A stretch of 64,000 nucleotides of DNA from Prolixibacteraceae bacterium. GTDB lineage: Bacteria; Bacteroidota; Bacteroidia; Bacteroidales; Prolixibacteraceae. Position 1 is the stretch's first letter; every line of letters starts with the position of its first letter. The stretch is taken from NCBI GenBank assembly GCA_025210775.1, contig JAOARB010000022.1:1-64000 (forward strand), read 5' to 3'. The notes beneath the pieces were generated by a model. That model made no database searches, was not told the DNA's origin, and saw only the letters and a list, made by a program, of their open reading frames with translations. Shown here piece after piece: positions 9,735 through 16,542 of this stretch. The position numbers and the translations under genes are program-made.

Positions 9735-9998
9735 TCACTTGTTTAAAATTTCTTCTAATGAGTGTGAAGCATTCGAAAGCATGGCATTGTCTTTCCCTTT
9801 CTCCTTTTCGTCCCAGGGGAATTGTATCCCTTTAGAATCTCCTCCAATTCCCCTAATGGGATTGGCTATGGTTCTGATCTTTTCCCAAGAATCTTTAACA
9901 CCTTTAGAACACTGGTCCAAATCCTCCAAAGAAGCATTATTCCAAAAATAATAGGGATCAAGATGGGAGAGAACAACAGCAATATAGAAAGCATCCAT
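9735..9998 (-). CDS. Tail assembly chaperone, T part, made by -1 frameshift from the G gene
   Basis: This frame overlaps the G gene and lies just before the tape measure gene. It is open upstream of its first ATG back through the A9 run at 10043-10051. A -1 slip there would join the first 88 residues of G to 102 residues of this frame, giving a protein of about 190 residues. The T part contains SHLDPYYFWNNASLEDLDQC, a pattern seen in tail chaperone T domains. An independent start at 9998 is possible but less likely than frameshifting. Confidence 0.75.
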   Translation of the reverse strand: MDAFYIAVVLSHLDPYYFWNNASLEDLDQCSKGVKDSWEKIRTIANPIRGIGGDSKGIQFPWDEKEKGKDNAMLSNASHSLEEILNK

Positions 9999-10306
9999 AA
10001 CCCTAAAACTTTCCCCATCTTGATTTTTTCCAGGATCGTTTCTTTTTTTTTATTGCTGCTACCATCCGAGAATTGAAATTGATTAAGAAGCTCTGGGTTC
10101 TTATCCATGTATTGGATAAACTGTTCTAAATTCATCAAAAAAGTAGTATTCTTAGCCCTCAACGTGCAAAACATCAATAGTAACGTATCATAAGTAGAAG
10201 TACATTCTGCAACGGATTTATTCGTTAACTCTTCAAAATGCTTAATCGCCAGAAAAGAGAATCCTACCTTATAGGACTCTCCTTTGATTTTAATAATTTC
10301 ATCCAT
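9866..10306 (-). CDS. Tail assembly chaperone, G part
   Basis: This 146-residue product of the zero frame begins MDEIIKIKGESYKVGF and lies immediately after the tail tube gene (no gap). Family role: G binds the tape measure and G-T recruits tail tube subunits during tail assembly. Residues 86-88 are three AAA lysine codons forming the slippery run. The zero-frame C-terminus after that is unusually hydrophobic (WMLSILLLFSPILIPIIFG), possibly because it overlaps the T frame. Confidence 0.8.
   Translation of the reverse strand: MDEIIKIKGESYKVGFSFLAIKHFEELTNKSVAECTSTYDTLLLMFCTLRAKNTTFLMNLEQFIQYMDKNPELLNQFQFSDGSSNKKKETILEKIKMGKVLGLWMLSILLLFSPILIPIIFGIMLLWRIWTSVLKVLKILGKRSEP
10043..10051 (-). other. 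Slippery A9 run for programmed -1 frameshift
   Basis: Nine A residues on the coding strand, in zero frame AAT AAA AAA AAA GAA. The A AAA AAA heptamer allows both tRNAs to re-pair in the -1 frame. Shifting here fuses the G frame to the T frame, which continues open to 9735. Confidence 0.7.
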
Positions 10307-10771
10307 CTATCCTTTGGGATTAATAGGTTCTAAAATTCCAATTCCTTGTAAACTTAAACTGCCCGATGCGTCTTCTCCATCGGGAAAAGAACTGGATAAC
10401 TTGATTAATACTTGACCACGGTACATTCTTCTTGTTGAATCCACGGCTCCTTCTTTGGTTACCCAGGCACCGACAATAGTAGGCTTATGACATTGTTTCT
10501 TCCAGTCCTCGAGTTCTTCAAATTTTACAATCTTGTCGTCTGGGTCTTTTTCGTCTACACGTTTAAGATCAACAGATACGGACCAACGTTCACGTCCATA
10601 ATCATAACTGGCACCGTGACGGTCTAGTTTGTTGGTCGTTTCCCTTTGGTCGCTATCGTCTGATATCTCGGCATTGGTTTGACCTCCAATGGCCTTGTAT
10701 GTCTTACTTCCTTCCTCTCCACTTTCAACAAAGATTAAGAAGTCCGATCCTCTTGCAATAATATTTGCCAT
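10307..10771 (-). CDS. Major tail protein (tail tube)
   Basis: This 154-residue beta-rich protein is of the TP901-1-like major tail protein type: MANIIARGSDFLIFV at the start, a QTNAEISDDSD segment near residue 31 (the usual 'is it counted in the tail' motif region), and a C-terminus with SGSLSLQGIGILEPI. It precedes the G/T chaperone genes, as in most siphoviruses. A CTATATTA box lies 17 nt upstream. Confidence 0.85.
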   Translation of the reverse strand: MANIIARGSDFLIFVESGEEGSKTYKAIGGQTNAEISDDSDQRETTNKLDRHGASYDYGRERWSVSVDLKRVDEKDPDDKIVKFEELEDWKKQCHKPTIVGAWVTKEGAVDSTRRMYRGQVLIKLSSSFPDGEDASGSLSLQGIGILEPINPKG

Positions 10772-10788
10772 AACACATCAATTTTTAA

Positions 10789-10796
10789 TAATATAG
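10789..10796 (-). promoter_or_regulatory. Late-gene CTATATTA box
   Basis: Minus-strand CTATATTA 17 nt before the ATG of the major tail protein at 10771, the longest spacing among the close copies. Confidence 0.55.
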
Positions 10797-10804
10797 AATG
10801 GTGT

Positions 10805-11014
10805 TTATTTGATTGGAAGGAAAAACCAACTGTTTAAGGTTTGACCTGCTTTGATCCTCTTATTCTTTACAAGCTCCCAAAGTTCTGCTCTGGGGAAATA
10901 ACCTAGATAATGGATATAATCTATTAACATTGCATGAAATGGCCCTTTCCCTTCTTTTTTACGCTTCTCTATGATTTCAATGGTAGCGTTATAGATCTTT
11001 TCTTCTTTTAGCAT
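10805..11014 (-). CDS. Small hypothetical phage protein
   Basis: This 69-residue protein with a KEEKIYNATIEIIEKRKKEG lead is basic, with no membrane segment and no family I recognise. Its start overlaps the end of the tail terminator gene by 7 nt. It lies between tail terminator and tail tube genes. Confidence 0.6.
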   Translation of the reverse strand: MLKEEKIYNATIEIIEKRKKEGKGPFHAMLIDYIHYLGYFPRAELWELVKNKRIKAGQTLNSWFFLPIK

Positions 11015-11385
11015 ACCACTACTCTAAGTGAGATCTTTTGTCCATAAGTATCCAAGTTATACTCATAATCGTCCTCTATCTTTTCACATTGGATATCTAA
11101 GATCTTACGTCCTGCAAAAGTTTCTTTCCTGACTTCCTGTAATGCTTCACATATAAGCATGGATATGTTCCAGGACTCTTCGTAAGATTCAAAGAAGGTT
11201 ACAATTTCCACATTGAACTCCTTGTTACGTTGTGAAAATTTCCCTTGAGGTGGAAGGAATGCAACACGATAACATGCTGCAGGCAATTGGTCGGATTGTA
11301 CTTTGATGGGTTTAATCTCTTTCTGGAAGACTTCTTTAATCTCTGGTTTGTCTAGCAAAATAGCACGAATAACATTTCCTATCAT
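11008..11385 (-). CDS. Tail terminator / tail completion protein (DUF3168-like)
   Basis: This 125-residue protein fits the tail completion family in size, position and pattern: an N-terminal helix, then LPAACYRVAFLPP, a central VEIVTFFESYEESW strand, and a C-terminal YNLDTYGQKISLRVVV. Its expected role is to cap the finished tail tube and join it to the head. A CTATATTA box lies 11 nt before the ATG. Confidence 0.7.
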   Translation of the reverse strand: MIGNVIRAILLDKPEIKEVFQKEIKPIKVQSDQLPAACYRVAFLPPQGKFSQRNKEFNVEIVTFFESYEESWNISMLICEALQEVRKETFAGRKILDIQCEKIEDDYEYNLDTYGQKISLRVVVC

Positions 11386-11396
11386 AGAAGTTTCTA

Positions 11397-11404
11397 TAAT
11401 ATAG
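11397..11404 (-). promoter_or_regulatory. Late-gene CTATATTA box
   Basis: Minus-strand CTATATTA 11 nt before the tail terminator ATG at 11385, in the divergent gap shared with the plus-strand gene at 11471. Confidence 0.6.
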
Positions 11405-11470
11405 AATGTGTCTTATTATGTTTTGCAGGATTGTATTTATATTTATGTATATAAATAACATTTTATTATA

Positions 11471-11689
11471 ATGAGCGACTTAAGAAATTTAAAAGTGAGT
11501 AGTAAAATCAGGAGCAAAAAACAGTCTGATCGAAGATATGAAATAATAGATATTCGAACAGTAAAGGTCATTAATGGAGATGGTTTTACAGAAAAAAAAT
11601 ATTACAGATTAAGACGTTATCAATATCCTTCTGACAAATCTGTTTATCAAATGGATGAGACTGATTTAGAATCTTTTATGCAAAAGTAA
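11471..11689 (+). CDS. Plus-strand moron-like small basic protein
   Basis: A 72-residue, very basic N-terminus (NLKVSSKIRSKKQSDRRYE) is followed by a compact beta-rich segment with KKYYRLRRYQYP. No family is recognised. It is inserted on the opposite strand inside the head-tail module and ends 2 nt from the stop of the convergent gp10-like gene. An 8-bp inverted repeat (ATTTATAT/ATATAAAT, 11435-11456) lies just upstream and could be an operator. Such isolated reverse-strand genes are often expressed from the prophage (morons). Confidence 0.6.
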   Translation: MSDLRNLKVSSKIRSKKQSDRRYEIIDIRTVKVINGDGFTEKKYYRLRRYQYPSDKSVYQMDETDLESFMQK

Positions 11690-11691
11690 AA

Positions 11692-12177
11692 TTACTTTCT
11701 TAACCTTTTTAGTTGCTTTTGCATATATTTCTCTAAACCATCTTGCATGTGTTTAGTCATTTGACTCTCTGAGGTGCGTCCTTCGTTCTTTACTGTGTCA
11801 TCCCAGTAACCAAAGCCAGGCATACTTCCACGGTTTGCCCCTGCTTTGGTTGTTCGGACTCTGGATCCACGGTTCACCAAGTAACCGTGGTATCCTTTAA
11901 ATCGCCCAAAAGAACGAGCTCCTACTTTAGATCGTAATTGTTTTTTTGTAGAAAGTGGAACAAAACCAATCGATTTAGCAAGGTTCCCTGTTTCCTTATG
12001 TTTCTTAAGCCTTCCCCTTGCACCTTTAATGATTGGTTTTGCTGCTAATCGGTGTGATTCATTTACCACCTTCTTAATGTCCGGATGAACATTTTTCTTT
12101 CCGGCTTCATGTAGAAACTTGGCAAGATCATCTAACATTTTTGTTTCTGCAGTAATATTTGAACTGTTATTTCCCAT
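11692..12177 (-). CDS. HK97 gp10-like head-tail joining protein
   Basis: This 161-residue basic protein has the family pattern: helices at the start, AAKPIIKGARGRLKKHKETG, a central GRFKGYHGYLVNRGSRVR segment, and a C-terminal helix. It joins the head completion complex to the tail. It overlaps the upstream head-closure gene by 11 nt. Confidence 0.75.
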   Translation of the reverse strand: MGNNSSNITAETKMLDDLAKFLHEAGKKNVHPDIKKVVNESHRLAAKPIIKGARGRLKKHKETGNLAKSIGFVPLSTKKQLRSKVGARSFGRFKGYHGYLVNRGSRVRTTKAGANRGSMPGFGYWDDTVKNEGRTSESQMTKHMQDGLEKYMQKQLKRLRK

Positions 12178-12532
12178 TAGATTTTTGTTCCGGACTTTTT
12201 AATTTAATCATTCCCTTAGGCAATTTTGAACCTTCGATAATCATATAGTGTTTGCGAGGATCTTTCTCGATTCCCTTAATGTCATAATAATCCTCATCAT
12301 AGAGAACCACCATCTCTTCATTGATCGATTTTCGATAGCGAAACTTAAAACGGATTATCTTTGAAAGTACCTCAACATCCCCTCCAACAATGGTTTCATT
12401 TGATTTCTGGAAGAATAAACCGCATTTTAAACTCAAACAAGGAGTAAAAACCTCTTTTTCTTCTCCGTAGCTATTGGACTCCGTTTCCTTCTTAAGGAAT
12501 GTAATGGGAGTTCTTAAAGTAGTGGCCAACAT
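12167..12532 (-). CDS. Head-closure / head-tail adaptor protein
   Basis: This 121-residue beta-barrel-like protein of the SPP1 gp16-type adaptor group begins MLATTLRTPITFLKKE, then NSYGEEKEVFTP, and later DEDYYDIKGIEKDPRKHYM. The last element, 'YDIKGIxxDPRxxY', is a typical signature of these adaptors. Position between connector and gp10-like genes fits. Confidence 0.75.
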   Translation of the reverse strand: MLATTLRTPITFLKKETESNSYGEEKEVFTPCLSLKCGLFFQKSNETIVGGDVEVLSKIIRFKFRYRKSINEEMVVLYDEDYYDIKGIEKDPRKHYMIIEGSKLPKGMIKLKSPEQKSNGK

Positions 12533-12539
12533 ATTCTAA

Positions 12540-13109
12540 TTACCAGTAAGTGCGAATGTAAGGAGAGACCAATCTCTCTATTAGATTTGTCTTTTGAAGT
12601 CCAGAAGCTGTATATCCACTTCGTTCTGAATCGTAAAAGTCGGCTGCTTGTATCAAAATAGCCTGTTTTAAAGGCTTTGGAATCTCATTTGATGAATAAC
12701 CTACTTCATATGTGATTTGTAGCTTTGATGGGATATATGAAGGCAAAGATTTTAAATTAATACTAAAGCCATTGTGCATCTCTTCCAATTCATAAATCAC
12801 AGATACGGTCACCCATTGTTGGTTCTCTGGGTTCATCGCTTTAATACTTTCAATAGAGAGTAGGGGAGCAATAGGGAAAAAGAAATAAGATCCTTTGCTT
12901 AAATCTATCTCTTGAATCATCTCTTTATGCTGTATATGACCATTAATCATATTCTCAATAGCTTCAACTGCTGTTCCCAACAATGTCTCCAGTAATTGAT
13001 CATCGTCTGTAAATTCTTCCTCAATGTTTAATTGTTGCTTTAATTCGGCTAGTGTTATTCCTCTATCTCCAATGTATTTAGAGGGGGTTCCTGTAAAAAC
13101 TTGTATCAT
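12540..13109 (-). CDS. Head-tail connector protein (gp6-like)
   Basis: This 189-residue, mostly helical protein contains GITLAELKQQLNIEEEFTDD and a C-terminal helix LKQAILIQAADFYDSERSG, the usual features of gp6-like connectors that sit under the portal ring. A CTATATTA box lies 9 nt upstream of the ATG. Confidence 0.8.
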   Translation of the reverse strand: MIQVFTGTPSKYIGDRGITLAELKQQLNIEEEFTDDDQLLETLLGTAVEAIENMINGHIQHKEMIQEIDLSKGSYFFFPIAPLLSIESIKAMNPENQQWVTVSVIYELEEMHNGFSINLKSLPSYIPSKLQITYEVGYSSNEIPKPLKQAILIQAADFYDSERSGYTASGLQKTNLIERLVSPYIRTYW

Positions 13110-13118
13110 CCTTTTGGA

Positions 13119-13126
13119 TAATATAG
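13119..13126 (-). promoter_or_regulatory. Late-gene CTATATTA box
   Basis: Minus-strand CCTATATTA, then CCAAAAGG, ending 9 nt before the connector ATG at 13109. It lies in the gap shared with the divergent plus-strand gene at 13208. Confidence 0.6.
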
Positions 13127-13207
13127 GAGTAAAAATATTTATGATTCTTGGGGGAGTAAAATAAAGGGACTATAATAAGAATATTAACAACTTAAAAAAA
13201 ATTACAT

Positions 13208-13393
13208 ATGGAATTAAAACTAAAGGATGCGTCATTAAGTTTAAGCAACTTCGAGACTTTCATAATTATTTTAGTGGTTTTGATTATTATCATTTTAATA
13301 ATCTCCAATCCTAATTTACAGAATACCTTAGTTCTGTTGTTTAGTTATGTTTATTTTCGTCCTCAACTAAGAAGTACAATTAGGCAATCTTGA
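13208..13393 (+). CDS. Plus-strand small membrane protein (moron-like)
   Basis: This 61-residue protein has a polar N-terminus and a strongly hydrophobic segment FIIILVVLIIIILIIS (about residues 20-35), a second weaker one LVLLFSYVYF and a basic tail. It is on the strand opposite to the surrounding capsid and connector genes, and its stop codon lies in the loop of a long inverted repeat shared with the convergent capsid gene. A role in superinfection exclusion would suit a lysogenically expressed membrane protein, but nothing in the sequence proves it. Confidence 0.6.
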   Translation: MELKLKDASLSLSNFETFIIILVVLIIIILIISNPNLQNTLVLLFSYVYFRPQLRSTIRQS

Positions 13394-13418
13394 GAGATTG
13401 CCTAATTATACTTCTTAG
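13367..13418. terminator. Long bidirectional terminator between convergent genes
   Basis: Two 24-nt arms (13367-13390 and 13395-13418) pair at 23 of 24 positions around a TGAG loop. The stop codon of the plus-strand membrane protein is in the loop and the stop codon of the capsid gene is in the right arm. No long T-run follows on either side. Confidence 0.7.
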
Positions 13419-14674
13419 CCTTCAATATGGTTACTTTTTACAAAAGCGGCATTGTTTCTTACGGCCATATTACCAAGACGGTTTACAGTGATTTCCGTTT
13501 CACCATTCTTTTGGTAAGTAAAAGGATTAATCAACACCTCTAAACCTGACCATAATCCAATCCACATTTCACTCCAAGCTCCATAAATAAGACGTTTGTC
13601 TTTTGCTCCATCTTCAAAGAGAGAACTATAATACGCTTGAACACCTTCCCATGTTAGTCCAATACCATTTAGTTTCCCTACTTCTAGAAGACGTTTTGCA
13701 GATCCTTCATCGAACTTTAAACCTTTCCCTTTAAAGAAAAGAGATCTACTCATGGCAAAAGCTCCAGGTAGTTCCACATTTTCCATCAGTTTATTAAATC
13801 CTGGTTCATCAAAAGTAGAAGTAATCTCTCGAGCATCCTTTTTCGCTTTTGCAAAAACATCCAAAGTAATCTTTCGATCACAAGCTTTATACATATCGCC
13901 CAATAGAGCTGCATGTATTGCAGGGTTCTCTTGTGAAAGTAACTCCTGTGACCATTTATCACTCACCCCATATCTAAGTGGTGTTAATGTTAAAGACGTT
14001 GGAGCCTCAACTCCTTCCGTGATTTCTTCTCCTTCTCCTTTTCGATCTGCCGTTGCAGCTGAAGCCTTACTTAATTTAAGTGTCCCTTTCACTCCCTCAA
14101 GAATGGTGCATCCCATTGATCGATATAGAGGTTCTGGTGCAATAATACTTAAGCCTGTATGCGTTTGATCCAATGTACTTGAATGGTTCGTTGTGGTTTG
14201 AGATCTTGCATAAGTAGGGATCAAAAGACCTTTTGATTCTGGACAATTACGTGCAAGTTCCTGGTGTGTTTCTGCTTCTAATCCAGTCAATGAATCAGGG
14301 GACGCATTACGTGCATATTCACGAATAGCCTTTGAAACGTTGTATTTATGATCGTTTCGATGATAACTTGGAATTCTTGATCTTGACGATCCGTTCCCAT
14401 TATTCGCATCAGTGTCGTCATCGTCGTCGTCATCATCCGAACCAGGTTCTTCACCTTTTCTTTGAGATCGGTAGGAACGAGAGAAGGTATTGACTTCTTC
14501 CATGCGTTCGATCTTTTTATTTAATGATCGTACCTGGTTACGAAGGTTGTTATATTGCGTCTCCTCTTCTTCTGTAAGGTCTCGGCTTTCTGTTTCACTT
14601 TTGTTTAAGAGCTCCTCCATTTCTTGGGTTTTCTTTGCTCTTTCGATTTTTAAGGCATCTACTTTAAAACTCAT
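13415..14674 (-). CDS. HK97-fold major capsid protein
   Basis: This 419-residue protein forms the icosahedral shell. Residues 1-70 are a charged coiled coil (delta/scaffold domain, probably removed by the prohead protease), followed by a run of eight Asp near 80-90 and a low-complexity linker. The HK97 core starts around residue 145, with GLLIPTYARSQTT and later LGDMYKACDRKITLDVFAK. The protease and portal genes lie directly upstream; the start overlaps the protease stop by 4 nt. Confidence 0.9.
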   Translation of the reverse strand: MSFKVDALKIERAKKTQEMEELLNKSETESRDLTEEEETQYNNLRNQVRSLNKKIERMEEVNTFSRSYRSQRKGEEPGSDDDDDDDDTDANNGNGSSRSRIPSYHRNDHKYNVSKAIREYARNASPDSLTGLEAETHQELARNCPESKGLLIPTYARSQTTTNHSSTLDQTHTGLSIIAPEPLYRSMGCTILEGVKGTLKLSKASAATADRKGEGEEITEGVEAPTSLTLTPLRYGVSDKWSQELLSQENPAIHAALLGDMYKACDRKITLDVFAKAKKDAREITSTFDEPGFNKLMENVELPGAFAMSRSLFFKGKGLKFDEGSAKRLLEVGKLNGIGLTWEGVQAYYSSLFEDGAKDKRLIYGAWSEMWIGLWSGLEVLINPFTYQKNGETEITVNRLGNMAVRNNAAFVKSNHIEG

Positions 14675-15297
14675 GACAGTAATTTAAATAATTCGACTTC
14701 TCTTTTACGTTGTTTCCTTAATATAGATCGTCTTTTGAGCTTTCCTTCTAATTCATCCAGTTGGAATTCCTTAGATCTTGCACTTACTTGAGTCTCTGCA
14801 TACGCTCCATCTATCACAATTGAGATATCCCATAGCTTTAAGATATCGGTTACTGTTCGAACCTCGATCTCTTCACTATGATCTACAGACACTCCTTTTT
14901 CTGCAATAGAGAAGATAAAAGAGCTTTCATAATAATCCCCTCTGGAGACCATCTCATAAATATCATTTCCCAGTGTCGTGTTAGGAACAAGAATACTATA
15001 CTTTAGTCCTTTTTCATCAGTACTTAAAGCGAGTGTTCCCGATTTTGTCCTGGCTAACATTTTACTTCTACAATGATCTACTGTTCCCAAACAGTTAAGA
15101 CCAGCATCTTTTAATACATTATCAAATGCTCCTGGGGCAATTTCTTCATAGAAAACGTCCCCCCATTCTCGTAATAGTTTTGAACGGTGATTAAAAAGAG
15201 CTGCATATCCTTCGATGTAGCGTTCTCCATTTTCCCCCTCGACAGAACGAACCTGGATCTTCTTTTTTACGTGTCTTTTAAAGGTGTATTTATCCAT
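14671..15297 (-). CDS. HK97-family prohead protease
   Basis: This 208-residue serine protease of family U35/S78 matures the prohead. The pattern is clear: YIEGYAALFNHRSK at the start, catalytic His in GTVDHCRSKMLAR, and catalytic Ser in DYYESSFIFS. It sits between the portal and capsid genes. Its 3' half carries an in-gene CTATATTA (14719-14726) that may serve the capsid gene. Confidence 0.9.
   Translation of the reverse strand: MDKYTFKRHVKKKIQVRSVEGENGERYIEGYAALFNHRSKLLREWGDVFYEEIAPGAFDNVLKDAGLNCLGTVDHCRSKMLARTKSGTLALSTDEKGLKYSILVPNTTLGNDIYEMVSRGDYYESSFIFSIAEKGVSVDHSEEIEVRTVTDILKLWDISIVIDGAYAETQVSARSKEFQLDELEGKLKRRSILRKQRKREVELFKLLS
14719..14726 (-). promoter_or_regulatory. In-gene CTATATTA box ahead of the capsid gene
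   Basis: Minus-strand ATCTATATTAAGGAAA inside the 3' end of the protease gene, about 45 nt before the capsid ATG at 14674. The sequence is a full match but the spacing is larger than for the other copies, so it may be a coincidence of coding sequence. Confidence 0.35.
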
Positions 15298-16542
15298 TTA
15301 TTTAATTTTTGTAGTCTCTTTTTGAAGTGGATTATACTTCTCATACTGTTCCAGTGGGATATACTGGGCTTGCATAAAATGATAATTGGCCCAATCCGTT
15401 GGAATAGGGTTATTCCCTAACTTTTTGGCTCCTTCTGCAGGGGTTAATAATCCGTTTACGACTTGTTCTTTAATTGACTTTACCTTCTTTGAATAGTCCA
15501 TTTCAAGTAAAACAGAGCTATCAAACTCTACATGTACACCTTCCACCAGTTCCGTTGGTGTCAATAGCTTCCTTTCAATTTCACTTTTATAGATCTTTGC
15601 AATAGGTCCCATGGTATTGGTCGCAAAGTTTAATGTCATCTGTTCAATATCCAGTTTCTCGGCGGAACCATCAATCATATACATAGGCACACCATAGGTA
15701 GAAGCAATCTCCTCACGTGTATACTTTAACGTCCCTAGTAATTGAGCATCTGCAAACTGCATAGCCAACTTAACAAGCTTTGTATGTGGTGGGAGGTGAA
15801 TTAACTTTCCTGCATTTTGTGGCCCTCCATAGTTCTTCTTGAAATCCTCTTTGCTCTCCTTCATTGCTTTTGCTGCAGGTCCTGTTAAGTTCCCTGGTAG
15901 TTCACTCTCGAGAGCCATAGGAGAGGTGGCATTGTTTTTATAGAAATTATCTATTGTCGATGAAGCTCTTTCATTTATTCGAGTCTCTTTCTGGAGAGAA
16001 ACCAATGGAGACAATCCAAATATTCCATCCTCTGAAAGACCTTTAAAATGAAGGATGTTCTTCGAATGTAGATTATACGTCCCAGTGCTATACTCTTTCT
16101 GGATCTTATACAATACACCATCATCAAGTATGCGAGCTTCAATAACTCGTAAGGGATGTATGATTTGGAACTTTAAAGGATAAGCGGATTTCCTATCTTT
16201 AGATATCTGTACATAGGCATTCCCAAAGAGATTGCGGTGGTACTCTAAAGTAGACCAGAATTGTTGTGCATTCTGGATAGGATTTGGAGCATATCTTAAG
16301 AGATAATAAAGACGATGCTTTCTATCTTCAATATCCCCATTCTTTTCCTCTTTCTTTATTTGAATGGGCATTCTGGAGAAGTGTTCACTTAATCGACTAT
16401 GACATGTAAAGATGGGACTTATGCGTTTAGGATCATCGGTAACACCATTGACCTCTAATTTTTGCATATCTACCCCCACAACATAGTTAACCGCCTTTTT
16501 TACTCCAGAGAATATATTTGTAATTCCACTAAAAAGACTCAT
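15298..16542 (-). CDS. HK97-family portal protein
   Basis: This 414-residue protein forms the dodecameric ring at the packaging vertex. Family features include an N-terminal SRLSEHFSRMPIQIKK segment, YYLLRYAPNPIQNAQQFW, and the clip/stem part with EIASTYGVPMYMIDGS and ATNTMGPIAKIYKSEIERKL. It ends 1 nt before the protease gene and overlaps TerL by 4 nt. A CTATATTA box sits 10 nt upstream, within the TerL 3' end. Confidence 0.92.
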   Translation of the reverse strand: MSLFSGITNIFSGVKKAVNYVVGVDMQKLEVNGVTDDPKRISPIFTCHSRLSEHFSRMPIQIKKEEKNGDIEDRKHRLYYLLRYAPNPIQNAQQFWSTLEYHRNLFGNAYVQISKDRKSAYPLKFQIIHPLRVIEARILDDGVLYKIQKEYSTGTYNLHSKNILHFKGLSEDGIFGLSPLVSLQKETRINERASSTIDNFYKNNATSPMALESELPGNLTGPAAKAMKESKEDFKKNYGGPQNAGKLIHLPPHTKLVKLAMQFADAQLLGTLKYTREEIASTYGVPMYMIDGSAEKLDIEQMTLNFATNTMGPIAKIYKSEIERKLLTPTELVEGVHVEFDSSVLLEMDYSKKVKSIKEQVVNGLLTPAEGAKKLGNNPIPTDWANYHFMQAQYIPLEQYEKYNPLQKETTKIK

